Shown piece by piece: positions 36,570 to 45,882 of a stretch of DNA of 64,000 nt (positions are counted from its first letter, which is position 1; each line of letters opens with the position of its first letter). The DNA is from Shinella zoogloeoides (GTDB taxonomy: Bacteria > Pseudomonadota > Alphaproteobacteria > Rhizobiales > Rhizobiaceae): NCBI RefSeq assembly GCF_020883495.1, contig NZ_CP086610.1:2833501-2897500 (forward strand). Direction: 5' to 3'. A program made the position numbers and the translations under genes. Below the pieces are notes generated by a model. The model saw only the letters and a program-made list of their open reading frames with translations, searched no databases and had not been told where the DNA came from.

Positions 36570-37193
36570 ATGGAGTGCCGAGGCGTGCAGCAGCAGACGA
36601 AATTCCGATACTACGACGCCGTCGCCTTCAAGCGCGCCAATCCGCCGAAAGCGGCGGCCCATACCGAATTCCTGCGCACCGGCCGCATCGAGCGCGCCGT
36701 TTCGTGGAGTCCCAGCGAGAAACGCTATCTCAGCTATCAGGAGGTCGCGGAGCGCACGGGGCGCAGGCTGGAGCAGGCGGGCAACGTCACCCACGAGCGC
36801 ATCAACGGCTTCCACCGCTCTATCCAGTTTCCCAAGCTCGTCTTCCACCGCACGCTCGCCGAGACGCCGCATCTCGGCTATTGCCATATCACGGTGGCCA
36901 ATTCGCGCTTCGCCGAGTTCGAGAATGTGCAATGGGCCTTCTACATGGCCAATTTCCTCGCCGAGATCGGCGATGAGGAGCAGTTCTTCGCGGGCATTTC
37001 CCGCAAGCCAGGCCGCATGTATTTCGCCATCGCCATCGCGCCGACGGAAGAAGAAGGCCGCCTCAAGATCGACCGCACGGTACGCGGCAACGGCGTGATC
37101 TTCCGCACGGACGATCCCAAACTCGCCATGAAGAACGTGCTGATGCTCGGCACCCGCAACGAGGCGCTGCGCAAGGTCATCCGCACACTGTAG
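36570..37193 (+). CDS. Conserved hypothetical protein, soluble
   Basis: A 207-residue protein that I do not recognise. It has no signal peptide or membrane helix. It is rich in charged and aromatic residues and looks like one globular alpha/beta domain (for example GYCHITVANSRFAEFENVQWAFYMANF). The ATG at 36570 has GCGAGG touching it, too close for a good ribosome site; a GTG at 36585 has a better-placed GGAG, so the true start may be slightly later. It is convergent with the degenerate GGDEF gene, six bases apart, and divergent from gbcA. Confidence 0.75.
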   Translation: MECRGVQQQTKFRYYDAVAFKRANPPKAAAHTEFLRTGRIERAVSWSPSEKRYLSYQEVAERTGRRLEQAGNVTHERINGFHRSIQFPKLVFHRTLAETPHLGYCHITVANSRFAEFENVQWAFYMANFLAEIGDEEQFFAGISRKPGRMYFAIAIAPTEEEGRLKIDRTVRGNGVIFRTDDPKLAMKNVLMLGTRNEALRKVIRTL

Positions 37194-37199
37194 CCGGCC

Positions 37200-38249
37200 T
37201 CACGCCCGGTAGAGCATCCATTCCCGGCCGGCTGGCACTTCGTCACCACGGCCGTAGACCACGACCTGATCGCCGCCGGCACCCTTGGCCTCCGCCAGCG
37301 CACGCTCGCAGGCCGAGGCGAGATCGAGGGCGCTATCGGCACGGTCCGCCATGCAGACGCCGGCCGACAGGGTGAGATGGCCGAGATTGCGGCCGGTGCG
37401 CGGATCGCGCAGCACCATCGTCTGGAAGGTCGCACGCAGGAGGTCGATCAGCCGCGTCACCTCCCCCTCGTCGGAAGTGTTGAACAGGAAGCCGAAGCGC
37501 AGCCCGTCGAAACGCACCGCAAGGTCGCTCGACGGGAAGGCCTGGCGAATGAGGCCGCCATAGAACGAGACGAGGTGATCCGACAGCGCTTCCACCTGAC
37601 CCGGCGTGAAACGGCGCTCGGCATCGATCTCGGCGACGGCGACGCCGCAGAGCACCGGCAGTTCCGGATTGGCATAGACGCGGGCCAGCGCCTTGTTGAA
37701 GGCGCGGCGATTGCCGAGCTTCGTGACCGGATCGGTGAACTTCATCGCCTCGAAATCGGCCATCTCCTTCTGGATACCCTCCACGGCGGCGGATTGCGCG
37801 GCGACCTTCTGCGCCATTTCCGCCGTGTGGGTGACGCGCGCCTCGGTCGCCCGCTGCAGGGCTTCAAGCGAGCTGCCTAGCGTGCCGCCGGCATCGCGGA
37901 TGACCTGCGAGGCCTCGCCGATCAGGCGGCCATAGTCGTTGAGCGAGGAGCGCTCCTGGCTCAGGAGATCCATGAAATTGCTCATCTCGTTGCTGATCGC
38001 GCCCGCCGAGCGCTGCAACACGCTCGCCTCGTGCTGGTGCGGCAGGTATTTGCGGCCAAGCTCGTCGAGGGCGGCCTGCGTCTTGAACTTGCCGAGGGCG
38101 ATGAAATCACGCACCAGATCCGGGTTGCCGCCGGCATAGGCCTCGTAGACCAGCTCGTAATTGCGCGGCAGGCCGTCGATGCCCATCTGTTTCATCGCCA
38201 TCGCGATGCGCAGGGTTATATCGGTCGTGGAGGATTTCTTGTAAGCCAT
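37200..38249 (-). CDS. Degenerate GGDEF-domain protein
   Basis: A 349-residue cytoplasmic protein. An N-terminal helical part (residues about 1-165, largely coiled coil) precedes a GGDEF-fold domain. The entry motif is recognisable as DPVTKLGNRRAF (173-184), and EIDAERRF stands where the first metal aspartate segment lies. The signature itself, normally GGDEF, reads DGLRF (248-252), so diguanylate cyclase activity is unlikely. It may instead bind GTP or c-di-GMP as an effector, or act as a scaffold. There is no EAL domain and no transmembrane segment. ATG 38249 has a plausible family N-terminus. Confidence 0.85.
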   Translation of the reverse strand: MAYKKSSTTDITLRIAMAMKQMGIDGLPRNYELVYEAYAGGNPDLVRDFIALGKFKTQAALDELGRKYLPHQHEASVLQRSAGAISNEMSNFMDLLSQERSSLNDYGRLIGEASQVIRDAGGTLGSSLEALQRATEARVTHTAEMAQKVAAQSAAVEGIQKEMADFEAMKFTDPVTKLGNRRAFNKALARVYANPELPVLCGVAVAEIDAERRFTPGQVEALSDHLVSFYGGLIRQAFPSSDLAVRFDGLRFGFLFNTSDEGEVTRLIDLLRATFQTMVLRDPRTGRNLGHLTLSAGVCMADRADSALDLASACERALAEAKGAGGDQVVVYGRGDEVPAGREWMLYRA

Positions 38250-38391
38250 CGGTACGGACCTGTTTGCACGATTTCACCCCTTGTAGCAGGCCGCTCTTTC
38301 GGCCGGTCTAATCCGGTCGTTCAAATTTTAGATATCTTGGCATTTGCCGGCAAAGCCCTGTAAAGGAAGCCAAAAGCGACGGAAGGACGAC

Positions 38392-39366
38392 ATGGCCGAT
38401 ATCGTGGATGCGCGCACGGATGCGAGGGCCGCGCTGGCGCGCGCCTGCGAAACCCTCGGCCGCGGCGTGCCCGTCGCCATCCCCACCGAGACCGTCTACG
38501 GCCTTGCCGCCGACGCCACCGATCCGCTCGCCATCACCCGCATCTACGAGATGAAGGGCCGCCCGCGCTTCAATCCGCTGATCTGCCATATGGCCGATCT
38601 CGCCATGGCCGAGCGGCACGCCGTCTTCGATCCTCTTTCCCGCCGCATCGCCGAGGCCTTCTGGCCCGGCCCGCTGACACTCGTCCTGCCCATCCGGCCG
38701 GAAAGCGCCATCCATCCCCTGGCGCGCGCCGGGCTGGATACGGTCGGCATCCGCGTGCCGACCGGCATCGCCAGCCGCCTGCTCGCCGCCTTCGGCCGCC
38801 CGCTCGCCGCCCCGAGCGCCAATACCTCCGGCCGCGTCAGCCCGACCACCGCCCGGCACGTCGCCGACGATTTCGGCGCGAAGCTGGAACTGGTGCTCGA
38901 CGGCGGGCCGGCGACGGTCGGCCTCGAATCCACCATCCTCAAGGTCGAGGGCGAGACGATCCGGCTGCTGCGCCCCGGCGGTCTCGACGCCGCCGAGGTC
39001 GAGCGCGTGATCGGCCGCCCGGTCCTGCGCAATGAAAAAGCCGGCGCGGCCATCGAGGCCCCCGGCATGCTCGCCTCGCATTATGCGCCCGATGCGCCCG
39101 TGCGGCTCGACGCCGCTGACGTCCGCCCCGGCGAGGCGCTGATCCGCTTCGGCGGCAAGGCGCTGCCCGGCGAGGCGGAAGCCGCACTGGTGCTGGATCT
39201 CAGCCCCGAGGGCAATCTCGCGGAAGCCGCCGCCAATCTCTTCGGCTACATGAAGCAGGCCGATGCCGCCGGCGCACGCTCCATCGCCTTCTCGCCGATC
39301 CCGGCGACCGGCCTCGGGGAGGCGATCAACGACCGGCTGCAACGCGCCGCCGCACCGCGCGGCTAG
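38392..39366 (+). CDS. tsaC: L-threonylcarbamoyladenylate synthase (Sua5/TsaC)
   Basis: A 324-residue Sua5-type enzyme that joins threonine, bicarbonate and ATP to form threonylcarbamoyl-AMP for t6A37 modification of ANN-reading tRNAs. The YrdC domain covers about residues 15-200 (PTETVYGLAADATDP, KGRPRFNPLICH, APSANTSGRVSPT, ESTILKVEGETIRLLRPG). A C-terminal Sua5 domain follows (PGMLASHYAPDAPVRL), so it is the long form rather than the short TsaC. The start at 38392 follows GGAAGGACG. It is nine bases from the FAD dehydrogenase gene, suggesting cotranscription. Confidence 0.94.
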   Translation: MADIVDARTDARAALARACETLGRGVPVAIPTETVYGLAADATDPLAITRIYEMKGRPRFNPLICHMADLAMAERHAVFDPLSRRIAEAFWPGPLTLVLPIRPESAIHPLARAGLDTVGIRVPTGIASRLLAAFGRPLAAPSANTSGRVSPTTARHVADDFGAKLELVLDGGPATVGLESTILKVEGETIRLLRPGGLDAAEVERVIGRPVLRNEKAGAAIEAPGMLASHYAPDAPVRLDAADVRPGEALIRFGGKALPGEAEAALVLDLSPEGNLAEAAANLFGYMKQADAAGARSIAFSPIPATGLGEAINDRLQRAAAPRG

Positions 39367-39374
39367 GAGACGAG

Positions 39375-40805
39375 ATGGCTCAGGCAACGCTTTCCCCCGA
39401 CCTTATCGCCCGCTTTGCGGCGATCACCGGCCCCGCCCATGCCCTGACCGCAAGCGGCGACATCGCCCCCTACCTCGTCGAAAGCCGCGGGCTTTATCAC
39501 GGCGCCTCGCCGCTGGTCCTTCGGCCCGGCTCGGTGGAGGAGGTCTCCAAAATCCTGGCGCTCGCCACCGAGACGCACACCGCCATCGTGCCGCAGGGCG
39601 GCAATACCGGCCATGTCGGCGGCAGCGTGCCGCGCGAGGGAACGTCCGACGTCGTGCTCTCTCTCTCCCGCCTCAACCGCATCCGCGATGTCGACCCCGT
39701 CGGCAATGTGATCGTGGCGGATGGCGGCACGGTGCTGGCGGACATCCACAAGGCAGCCGAAGCGGTCGACCGGCTCTTCCCGCTGTCGCTGGGTTCGGAA
39801 GGCTCCTGCCAGATCGGCGGCAACCTCTCCACCAATGCCGGCGGCACGGCGGTTCTCGCCTATGGCAACATGCGCCAGCTCTGCCTCGGCCTCGAAGTGG
39901 TGCTGCCGACCGGCGAGATCTGGAACGGCCTGCGCCGGCTGAAGAAGGACAATACGGGTTATGACCTGCGCGACCTCTTCATCGGCGCGGAAGGCTCGCT
40001 CGGCATCATCACCGGCGCGGTGCTGAAGCTCTTTCCCCGGCCGCTCGGCCATGAGGTCGCCTTCGCCGGCCTTCGCTCGGTGAAGGACGCGCTCGCTTTC
40101 TTCGAGCGCGCCTCAAGCCGTTGCGGCGCGGCGCTGACGGGCTTCGAGCTGATGCCGCGCCTCGGCGTCGATTTCACCACACGGCACATTCCGGGCGTGC
40201 GCGATCCGCTTCCCACCCGGCACGACTGGTACGTGCTGATCGACATCTCCACCTCCGACGCCGCCGAGACGGCGACGCGCATGATGGAGGCGCTGCTTGC
40301 CGAGGGCGTCGAAAGCGGGCTGGTCGAGGATGCGGCGGTCGCCGCCAGCGAGGAGCAGCGCAGGGCGCTGTGGCACATGCGCGAGAGCATGTCGCCCGCG
40401 CAGAAGCCGGAGGGCGGCTCGATCAAGCACGACGTCTCCGTGCCCGTCTCGGCCATCCCGGATTTCATGGCGGAAGCCGACGCGGCCGTGCTGGCAGCCA
40501 TTCCCGGCGCGCGCCTCTGCTCCTTCGGCCATATGGGCGACGGCAATATCCACTACAACATCTCGCAGCCCCTCGGCGCGGACAAGGATGCCTTCCTTGG
40601 CCGCTGGCGCGAGATCAACCACCTCGTCCACGGCATCGTGCTCAAATATAACGGCTCGATTTCCGCCGAGCATGGCATCGGCCAGTTGAAGCGCGACGAG
40701 CTTGCCGCCGTGCGCGCGCCGATCGAGATGGACCTGATGCGGCGGGTCAAGCACGCCTTCGACCCTGCCGGCATCATGAATCCCGGCAAGGTGATCGCCG
40801 CCTGA
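39375..40805 (+). CDS. FAD-linked 2-hydroxyacid dehydrogenase (D2HGDH/GlcD-like)
   Basis: A 476-residue VAO-family flavoprotein. The N-terminal FAD domain has VPQGGNTGHVGGSVP and GSEGSCQIGGNLSTNAGG. The C-terminal cap ends with CSFGHMGDGNIHYNI, ISAEHGIGQLKRDEL and FDPAGIMNPGKV, typical of D-2-hydroxyglutarate, D-lactate and glycolate oxidases. It oxidises a 2-hydroxyacid to the 2-keto acid and passes electrons to an acceptor such as an electron-transfer flavoprotein. D-2-hydroxyglutarate is a likely substrate by overall similarity, but I cannot separate the alternatives. AGGAGACG precedes the ATG. Confidence 0.88.
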   Translation: MAQATLSPDLIARFAAITGPAHALTASGDIAPYLVESRGLYHGASPLVLRPGSVEEVSKILALATETHTAIVPQGGNTGHVGGSVPREGTSDVVLSLSRLNRIRDVDPVGNVIVADGGTVLADIHKAAEAVDRLFPLSLGSEGSCQIGGNLSTNAGGTAVLAYGNMRQLCLGLEVVLPTGEIWNGLRRLKKDNTGYDLRDLFIGAEGSLGIITGAVLKLFPRPLGHEVAFAGLRSVKDALAFFERASSRCGAALTGFELMPRLGVDFTTRHIPGVRDPLPTRHDWYVLIDISTSDAAETATRMMEALLAEGVESGLVEDAAVAASEEQRRALWHMRESMSPAQKPEGGSIKHDVSVPVSAIPDFMAEADAAVLAAIPGARLCSFGHMGDGNIHYNISQPLGADKDAFLGRWREINHLVHGIVLKYNGSISAEHGIGQLKRDELAAVRAPIEMDLMRRVKHAFDPAGIMNPGKVIAA

Positions 40806-43130
40806 TCAGCGGCCGCCCGTGCGCAACTGCGCCAGCGACATCATGAGATCGGCGCTGATGCCGGCCGAGCCGGAACCGCTCAGCACGGACAGCGCGGGAT
40901 CGGTGGTCGTCTGGTTGTCGAGGTCGTAGAGGACCGAGAACTTGACGATCATCTTCTGCACCTTCTCCGGGTCCTGCAGGTCCTTCATCTCCAGATAGCG
41001 CTCGACCATGCTGGCCTGCGCATCGACATCCGCACTGCCGATTTCGTCCGGGAGCTGGTAGAGCACCTTGAAGACCTCGAAGAGCGCATCGTCGGCGAGG
41101 ATATCGTAGGGTCCGGTGATGGTTTCCGCCTTGCGCTGGAAATAGAGCGCGAGGCGCACGCCGGCATTCTCGTTTCCGGCATCCTCCTCCAGCTTCTGCT
41201 GGACGTGGCTGTCTATGGTCTCGTAGATGCCGCGCCGCGACTGGATCTTCGCGTCTTCCGAGCGATCGACAAGGCCATCGGCATTGAAATTGAACGAGGC
41301 GACGATCTTGCGATAGGAGCGGTCGGCCTGCTGGTTGGCGAAGCTCTTGGGATCGTCGAGATCCGAGGTGAAGATCTTCTGCATGAAGGCGGCATCGACG
41401 CTTTCCGGGTCGATACCGTTCGCCTCCAGCACGAAGTTGACGAGGCGCTCGTCCGCCAGCAGCTCCTTTACGGACTCCACCTTCTGCATCTGGGCGGCGT
41501 AATATTTCGCCTCCTCTTCCGCCTTCTTCTTGTCATCCTCCGTGCCGAAACGGGATTTCGCCGTCACATAGGCGCGCGAGACGACAAGAATCTCGGATTG
41601 AGACTGGGCGAGTTTCGGCGCGGTGATATTGCCGTCCGATCCGAAATTGAACGCCTTGGCCAGTTCCACGAAACGCTCGTCCTTGAGCTGGTACACATAG
41701 CTCTTCGGATCGTTGAGGTCGCTCTTCAGCACATTCTTGATGGTCAGCGTGGAGACCTTGGCCGGATCGAGGCCGAACGCCTTCAACGCGAAGTCGTAGA
41801 CGCTCGCCTCGCCGATGAAGTCCTGCACGGTGTTGACCGCGCCGATCTGGTTCTTGAAGCGCTTGATGGCGAGCGCGTCGGCCTCGTCGTCCTTGTCGTT
41901 GTAATGGTTCATGTAGCCGCTGGAGGTGGCCGCGGTCTGCGCGGCGGTCTGCACATCGTCGCCGCCGGCCAGCGTGCCGTCTTCCTGGAAATTGAAGGCC
42001 GCACGCAGCGCGACATAGGCTTCCTTGTCCTCCCCGGCGAAACGGTTGATGTAGCTGTCCGGATTGTCGGGGTCCGGGTCGCTCGTCAGGATGTTGGAGA
42101 TGGTGGAACTGACGACGGACAGCTTGTCGAGGCCGAAGGCGACCTTGACGTAATTCAGCAGGCGGGGATCGGCGACAAGCTCGCCGACCGTCGAGACATT
42201 GCCGATATTGGCCTCGAAATAGTCCTTGCTGATCAGCGCGGCCGCCGACGTCACACGCGGATTGGAGAGCGTATACAGCTCGTTCGTGCTGGCCTTGTGC
42301 TCGGCGGTCTGCACGATCCCGGCGACGGCCGAGCCGTCGCTTGCGAAATTGAAGGCAGCGGCGAGCGTGGCGTATTTCTCCGCCGCGCTGATGACGGACT
42401 GCTGGCGCGATATCTGCGCCTTCAATTCGGCGATGCGCGCCTTGTTGGCGTCGGTGACGGGAAGCGTCGCAAGCTCGTCGTTCGCCGCCTCTATCGACGC
42501 CTCGGCGGCCGCCACCTTCGGGCCGAACTCGGTGTTGTAGTAGCTTGTCGGATCGTCGAGGTCGCTCGACAGCGAACCGCACACGACCTGCCGCGAATAG
42601 GTGTCGGGGTCGATGCCGAAGGCCGTGAAGACGTAGTTGCGCATGCGGTCGTTGTTGAGGAGCTGGTCGACGCTCGTCACCGTGTCGATCACGATATTGT
42701 AGTAGCGCGTTTCCTCCTGGATCGCCGCGCCGGCATTGGCGGCGGTGGCGGAATAAAGGCCGATGACCTCGTCGAGCTGCGCCTCGGTCTGCGCCGTCGC
42801 GGTCGAGGCGGTGAAGCTGAAGGCGCTGGCAAAGCCCCGGTAGCGCTCGTCGGTCAGCTTGTTGGCGAAGCTGTTGGCGTCGGAAAGATCGCTTTCCAGC
42901 ACCTTTCGCATGAAGGCCTTGGCATAGAGCATGTCCTCGAGGCCATAGGCCTTCATGGCATAGGAAAAGAGCCGGTAATCGTCGAGAAACGCATCGACCG
43001 AAGAGACCTTGCCGATGTTTTCCTTATAGTACGCCGCCTCGCGCGCATTGGTCGTCTCGCCCGCCGTGCGGTTCAGCGACTTCAGCATATCCTTCGCGAT
43101 GAGGTTGTAGCTCGTATAGGTCGACAGCAT
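40806..43130 (-). CDS. DUF1217 repeat protein
   Basis: A 774-residue protein built of about six tandem DUF1217 units. Each unit has a helix ending in a xFGLD-like turn (AYGLED, AFGIDPD, AFGLDK, AFGLDPA, ANGIDPE), then a SDL/DDPxSY-type motif (near residues 80, 189, 350, 470, 589 and a weaker one near 740), and often FNF-x-x-DG. There is no signal peptide. The start at 43130 (MLSTYTSYNLIAKDML) was chosen over an earlier ATG because the repeat begins there. In rhizobia DUF1217 proteins are found near flagellar genes; a structural or flagellum-related role is a guess. Confidence 0.8.
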   Translation of the reverse strand: MLSTYTSYNLIAKDMLKSLNRTAGETTNAREAAYYKENIGKVSSVDAFLDDYRLFSYAMKAYGLEDMLYAKAFMRKVLESDLSDANSFANKLTDERYRGFASAFSFTASTATAQTEAQLDEVIGLYSATAANAGAAIQEETRYYNIVIDTVTSVDQLLNNDRMRNYVFTAFGIDPDTYSRQVVCGSLSSDLDDPTSYYNTEFGPKVAAAEASIEAANDELATLPVTDANKARIAELKAQISRQQSVISAAEKYATLAAAFNFASDGSAVAGIVQTAEHKASTNELYTLSNPRVTSAAALISKDYFEANIGNVSTVGELVADPRLLNYVKVAFGLDKLSVVSSTISNILTSDPDPDNPDSYINRFAGEDKEAYVALRAAFNFQEDGTLAGGDDVQTAAQTAATSSGYMNHYNDKDDEADALAIKRFKNQIGAVNTVQDFIGEASVYDFALKAFGLDPAKVSTLTIKNVLKSDLNDPKSYVYQLKDERFVELAKAFNFGSDGNITAPKLAQSQSEILVVSRAYVTAKSRFGTEDDKKKAEEEAKYYAAQMQKVESVKELLADERLVNFVLEANGIDPESVDAAFMQKIFTSDLDDPKSFANQQADRSYRKIVASFNFNADGLVDRSEDAKIQSRRGIYETIDSHVQQKLEEDAGNENAGVRLALYFQRKAETITGPYDILADDALFEVFKVLYQLPDEIGSADVDAQASMVERYLEMKDLQDPEKVQKMIVKFSVLYDLDNQTTTDPALSVLSGSGSAGISADLMMSLAQLRTGGR

Positions 43131-43425
43131 CGGGAACCCGTTCCTTCCAGTCCTCGACCCGGTCGTCGACAGGCCGATCGGCTCCATTGTCGCGCGTGAG
43201 GCTTGTCCCGGCCTTTCGGGCGACGCGGTCGAATGCGGGCGGCGGCGTTCACCTCCCCTAAACCCTGACCCGTGCGGTTTTGCTAACCATCAGGAACTGC
43301 AAAGTTTTCTTAACCGCGATTTTTAAGCGCCATGGAAGGGGGGCCGCCTATTCTCGCCCTCAGAGGACGCAAAGTCCCGACGAGATGACCGGAACCGGCT
43401 CTCAAGGAAAACAAGGGCGAAAGAC

Positions 43426-43989
43426 ATGCTGAATACCGTTTCCAAGCCGGCCTGGGCCGGCACCACGCTCCGGCTCGATCCCAAGCGCTTTCCGCAGCAG
43501 GTGACGTTCACGCTCAGGACGGAAGGAACCGACGCCACCATCACCCTCGACGAGCGCGGCGCGGTCCTGCGCAAGGTGCTGCCGTCGAGCGGCCTGCCGC
43601 TGTCCATCGCGCTGCCGGCCCGCGCCTTCAAGGGCGTCGCCGCCCGCGCCATCGACCATGGCGACGGCGATGTGACCGTGACGCTGGAACTGCATCACGA
43701 CGATCCCGATCTCTGCATTCCCCTGCTGGTGGCGCACGACCTCTGCGACATCGCCGCCGACTGGCGTAGCTGGGCGGATGCCTATCGCATTCCCATGCTC
43801 ATGGTTGAAGCCGACGGCATCGCCCGCCCGCTCGACGACAACCTGAGCGTCGGCAGCCGCCCCACCAAGCCGCGCCGCCGCCACTCCTATTTTGCAGAAC
43901 GCCGCCCGCGCTTCCTCGTGCGCCGCTCGACCGGCAAGCTCGGCGTTCAGATGAAGATCGACGGCCGGGAGATCATCGCCCGCCGTTGA
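43426..43989 (+). CDS. Conserved hypothetical protein (possibly DUF6101)
   Basis: A 187-residue protein known to me only as a conserved rhizobial hypothetical, possibly the DUF6101 family; the family assignment is from memory and not certain. It is predicted soluble, mostly beta-strand (TLRLDPKRFPQQVTFTLR), with a basic tail (RPTKPRRRHSYFAERRPRFL) that could contact nucleic acid or membrane lipid. GGGCGAAAGAC precedes the ATG. It is divergent from the DUF1217 gene, and a strong terminator follows. The roughly 295-base gap before it holds no recognisable element. Confidence 0.72.
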   Translation: MLNTVSKPAWAGTTLRLDPKRFPQQVTFTLRTEGTDATITLDERGAVLRKVLPSSGLPLSIALPARAFKGVAARAIDHGDGDVTVTLELHHDDPDLCIPLLVAHDLCDIAADWRSWADAYRIPMLMVEADGIARPLDDNLSVGSRPTKPRRRHSYFAERRPRFLVRRSTGKLGVQMKIDGREIIARR

Positions 43990-44015
43990 GCATGCCGTGC
44001 CGAAATGACCTCCGG

Positions 44016-44045
44016 AAAGCCGGCCGTCCCTGCGGCCGGCTTTTT
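44016..44045. terminator. Terminator between the 43.4 kb gene and ubiA
   Basis: A perfect 11-base stem AAAGCCGGCCG/CGGCCGGCTTT with a six-base loop is followed by TTCG on the plus strand. The A-run on its other side makes it able to act in both directions for the two convergent genes. Confidence 0.88.
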
Positions 44046-44051
44046 CGTGTC

Positions 44052-45005
44052 TCAGGCGAAGGGAATGGCGACCGCAAGGGCGAGGAAGATGGCGAAGCCG
44101 ACGATGTGGTTGGCCTTGAACAGCGCAAGGCATTGCACCGGATCGTCAATATCCAGCGTCCTCACCTGCCAGCCGAGCATGAGCGCGGCGGCGGCAAGGC
44201 CGAGCCAGGCGACGAGCCCGACGCCGGCAAGCCAGAAAGAAAGCGCGATGAGCGCGACCGTCAACCCGTAGAGGCCGACGAGCCATTGCGCGGTCCTGTC
44301 CCCGAATAGCCGCGCGGTGGAACGCACGCCGATCAGCGCATCGTCCTCCTTGTCCTGGTGGGCGTAGATCGTGTCATAACCGATCGTCCAGGCGATGGCG
44401 GCGATGTAGAGCGCGACGGGCGCGAGCGAAAGCGAGCCGAAAGCCGCCGCCCAGCCCATCAGCGCGCCCCAGGAAAAGGCCATGCCGAGGAAGAACTGCG
44501 GCCAGTCGGTGAAGCGCTTGGCGAAGGGATAGACAGCAACGATCAGCAGCGAGGCGACGCCGAGGACGATGGAAAAGAGATTGAACTGCAGCAGCACGAG
44601 GAGGCCAACCAGCGCCTGCAGCACGATGAAGACCTTGGCCTGCCGGCGCGTGACGCGGCCGGACGGCAGCGGGCGCGAGCGGGTGCGGGCGACCGCCTGG
44701 TCGATCTCGTGGTCGACCAGATCGTTATAGGTGCAGCCCGCGCCGCGCATGGCGACCGCGCCGACGAAGAACAGGAAGAGGTGGGAGAGGAACCGCAGCC
44801 AGTCGAACGCGCCGGCCGCCGCCGCGACATTGGCCGCGAGCGCCGCCGACCAGAGGCAGGGCCACAGCAGGAGCTGCCAGCCGATCGGCCGGTCCCAGCG
44901 CGCGAGCTGGGCATAGGGCCAGGCCCCGCGCGGCAGGGCGCGGTAGACCCAGTTGTCGGAGGGCGCATCGGCGACGCGGCCGGAATCGGGGGAGGATGTG
45001 ATCAT
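44052..45005 (-). CDS. ubiA: 4-hydroxybenzoate octaprenyltransferase
   Basis: A 317-residue integral membrane prenyltransferase that attaches the isoprenoid tail to 4-hydroxybenzoate in ubiquinone synthesis. The first aspartate-rich motif is YNDLVDHEIDQAVARTRSRP and the second is YDTIYAHQDKEDD. About eight to nine helices are visible. The start MITSSPDSG at 45005 gives a compact N-terminus; a longer reading begins 15 bases upstream. It stands between convergent and co-oriented unrelated genes, with the bidirectional terminator at its end. Confidence 0.95.
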   Translation of the reverse strand: MITSSPDSGRVADAPSDNWVYRALPRGAWPYAQLARWDRPIGWQLLLWPCLWSAALAANVAAAAGAFDWLRFLSHLFLFFVGAVAMRGAGCTYNDLVDHEIDQAVARTRSRPLPSGRVTRRQAKVFIVLQALVGLLVLLQFNLFSIVLGVASLLIVAVYPFAKRFTDWPQFFLGMAFSWGALMGWAAAFGSLSLAPVALYIAAIAWTIGYDTIYAHQDKEDDALIGVRSTARLFGDRTAQWLVGLYGLTVALIALSFWLAGVGLVAWLGLAAAALMLGWQVRTLDIDDPVQCLALFKANHIVGFAIFLALAVAIPFA

Positions 45006-45063
45006 GCGCCTAGATCGCAAGCCGCTCCCCGCCGGTCAAGCCGGCACGTCGCCGCAAGGCGGC

Positions 45064-45873
45064 TCAGGGCAGCGTGAAATCGAAGCGATAGGTGGCCGAG
45101 ACGCCGACCAGGAACTGGTCGCGGTCGCCGCGCTGCCGCACGAGGCTCGAATCCCCCGCCGGGCCGACGAGGCGCTTGTATTCGGCAAAGGCGCTGGTCT
45201 CGATCTTCTCGTTGACCTGCCAGGTGATCGCCGCGCCCGCGCCGACCGAATGGACACCGCCGGACGGATCGTAGGCGTCGAGGCCGGAAGCGGCCGACTG
45301 GCCCGGCGTCACGCCGTAATAGGCCTGCATATAATCCTTCGAGGCCAGCGAAAGGCGCGGGCCGGCCGAAACGCGCACATCCGGCCGCACGTCCACGAAG
45401 GCATCCGCCGCCACATCCGCCACGACGCCGTGGTGGCTGCGGATGCCGTGCCGGATTTCGCCGCGCACGCGCAGCCAGTCCGTCGGGTAGACTTCCGCAA
45501 AGCCGCCAAGCTCGCCACCGAGCTTGATGGGCGTCAGGCCCTTGAGATCGTCGGAATCGCCCTCGTCGCGCGGCATGATCAGCTTGCCGGTGGCGCCGGC
45601 CCGGAACGCGCCGTTATCGATGAGCGCGAAGGAGGGATTGTCGTTGCGCGAGGAGAAGCGCACGGTGCTGCCGGCCTTGCCGAGCGAGATCATGGGCGTG
45701 ACCTGGAAAAGGTAGCTCTTCGCGCCCTCGTAGCGCGGCGCGGCGAAGCCCGCGGCCCCCACCTTTAGATACCAGTCGCCGGACCAGAAATGGCCGCCCT
45801 CGCCGGCCAGAGCCGAAACGGGCGCAAGAAGAAGCGCGGCCGCAGTCATTGCGGTCGATACACGGATACTCAA
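45064..45873 (-). CDS. MipA/OmpV-family outer membrane protein
   Basis: A 269-residue outer-membrane barrel protein. The signal peptide is MSIRVSTAMTAAALLLAPVSALA, followed by the family segment DWYLKVGAAGFAAPRYEGAK. Alternating amphipathic strands run to the C-terminal YRFDFTLP, close to a terminal aromatic. MipA/OmpV proteins have been linked to murein synthesis scaffolding and to osmotic or antibiotic responses. No specific role can be assigned here. It is 58 bases upstream of ubiA on the same strand. Confidence 0.9.
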   Translation of the reverse strand: MSIRVSTAMTAAALLLAPVSALAGEGGHFWSGDWYLKVGAAGFAAPRYEGAKSYLFQVTPMISLGKAGSTVRFSSRNDNPSFALIDNGAFRAGATGKLIMPRDEGDSDDLKGLTPIKLGGELGGFAEVYPTDWLRVRGEIRHGIRSHHGVVADVAADAFVDVRPDVRVSAGPRLSLASKDYMQAYYGVTPGQSAASGLDAYDPSGGVHSVGAGAAITWQVNEKIETSAFAEYKRLVGPAGDSSLVRQRGDRDQFLVGVSATYRFDFTLP

Positions 45874-45882
45874 AACACAATC

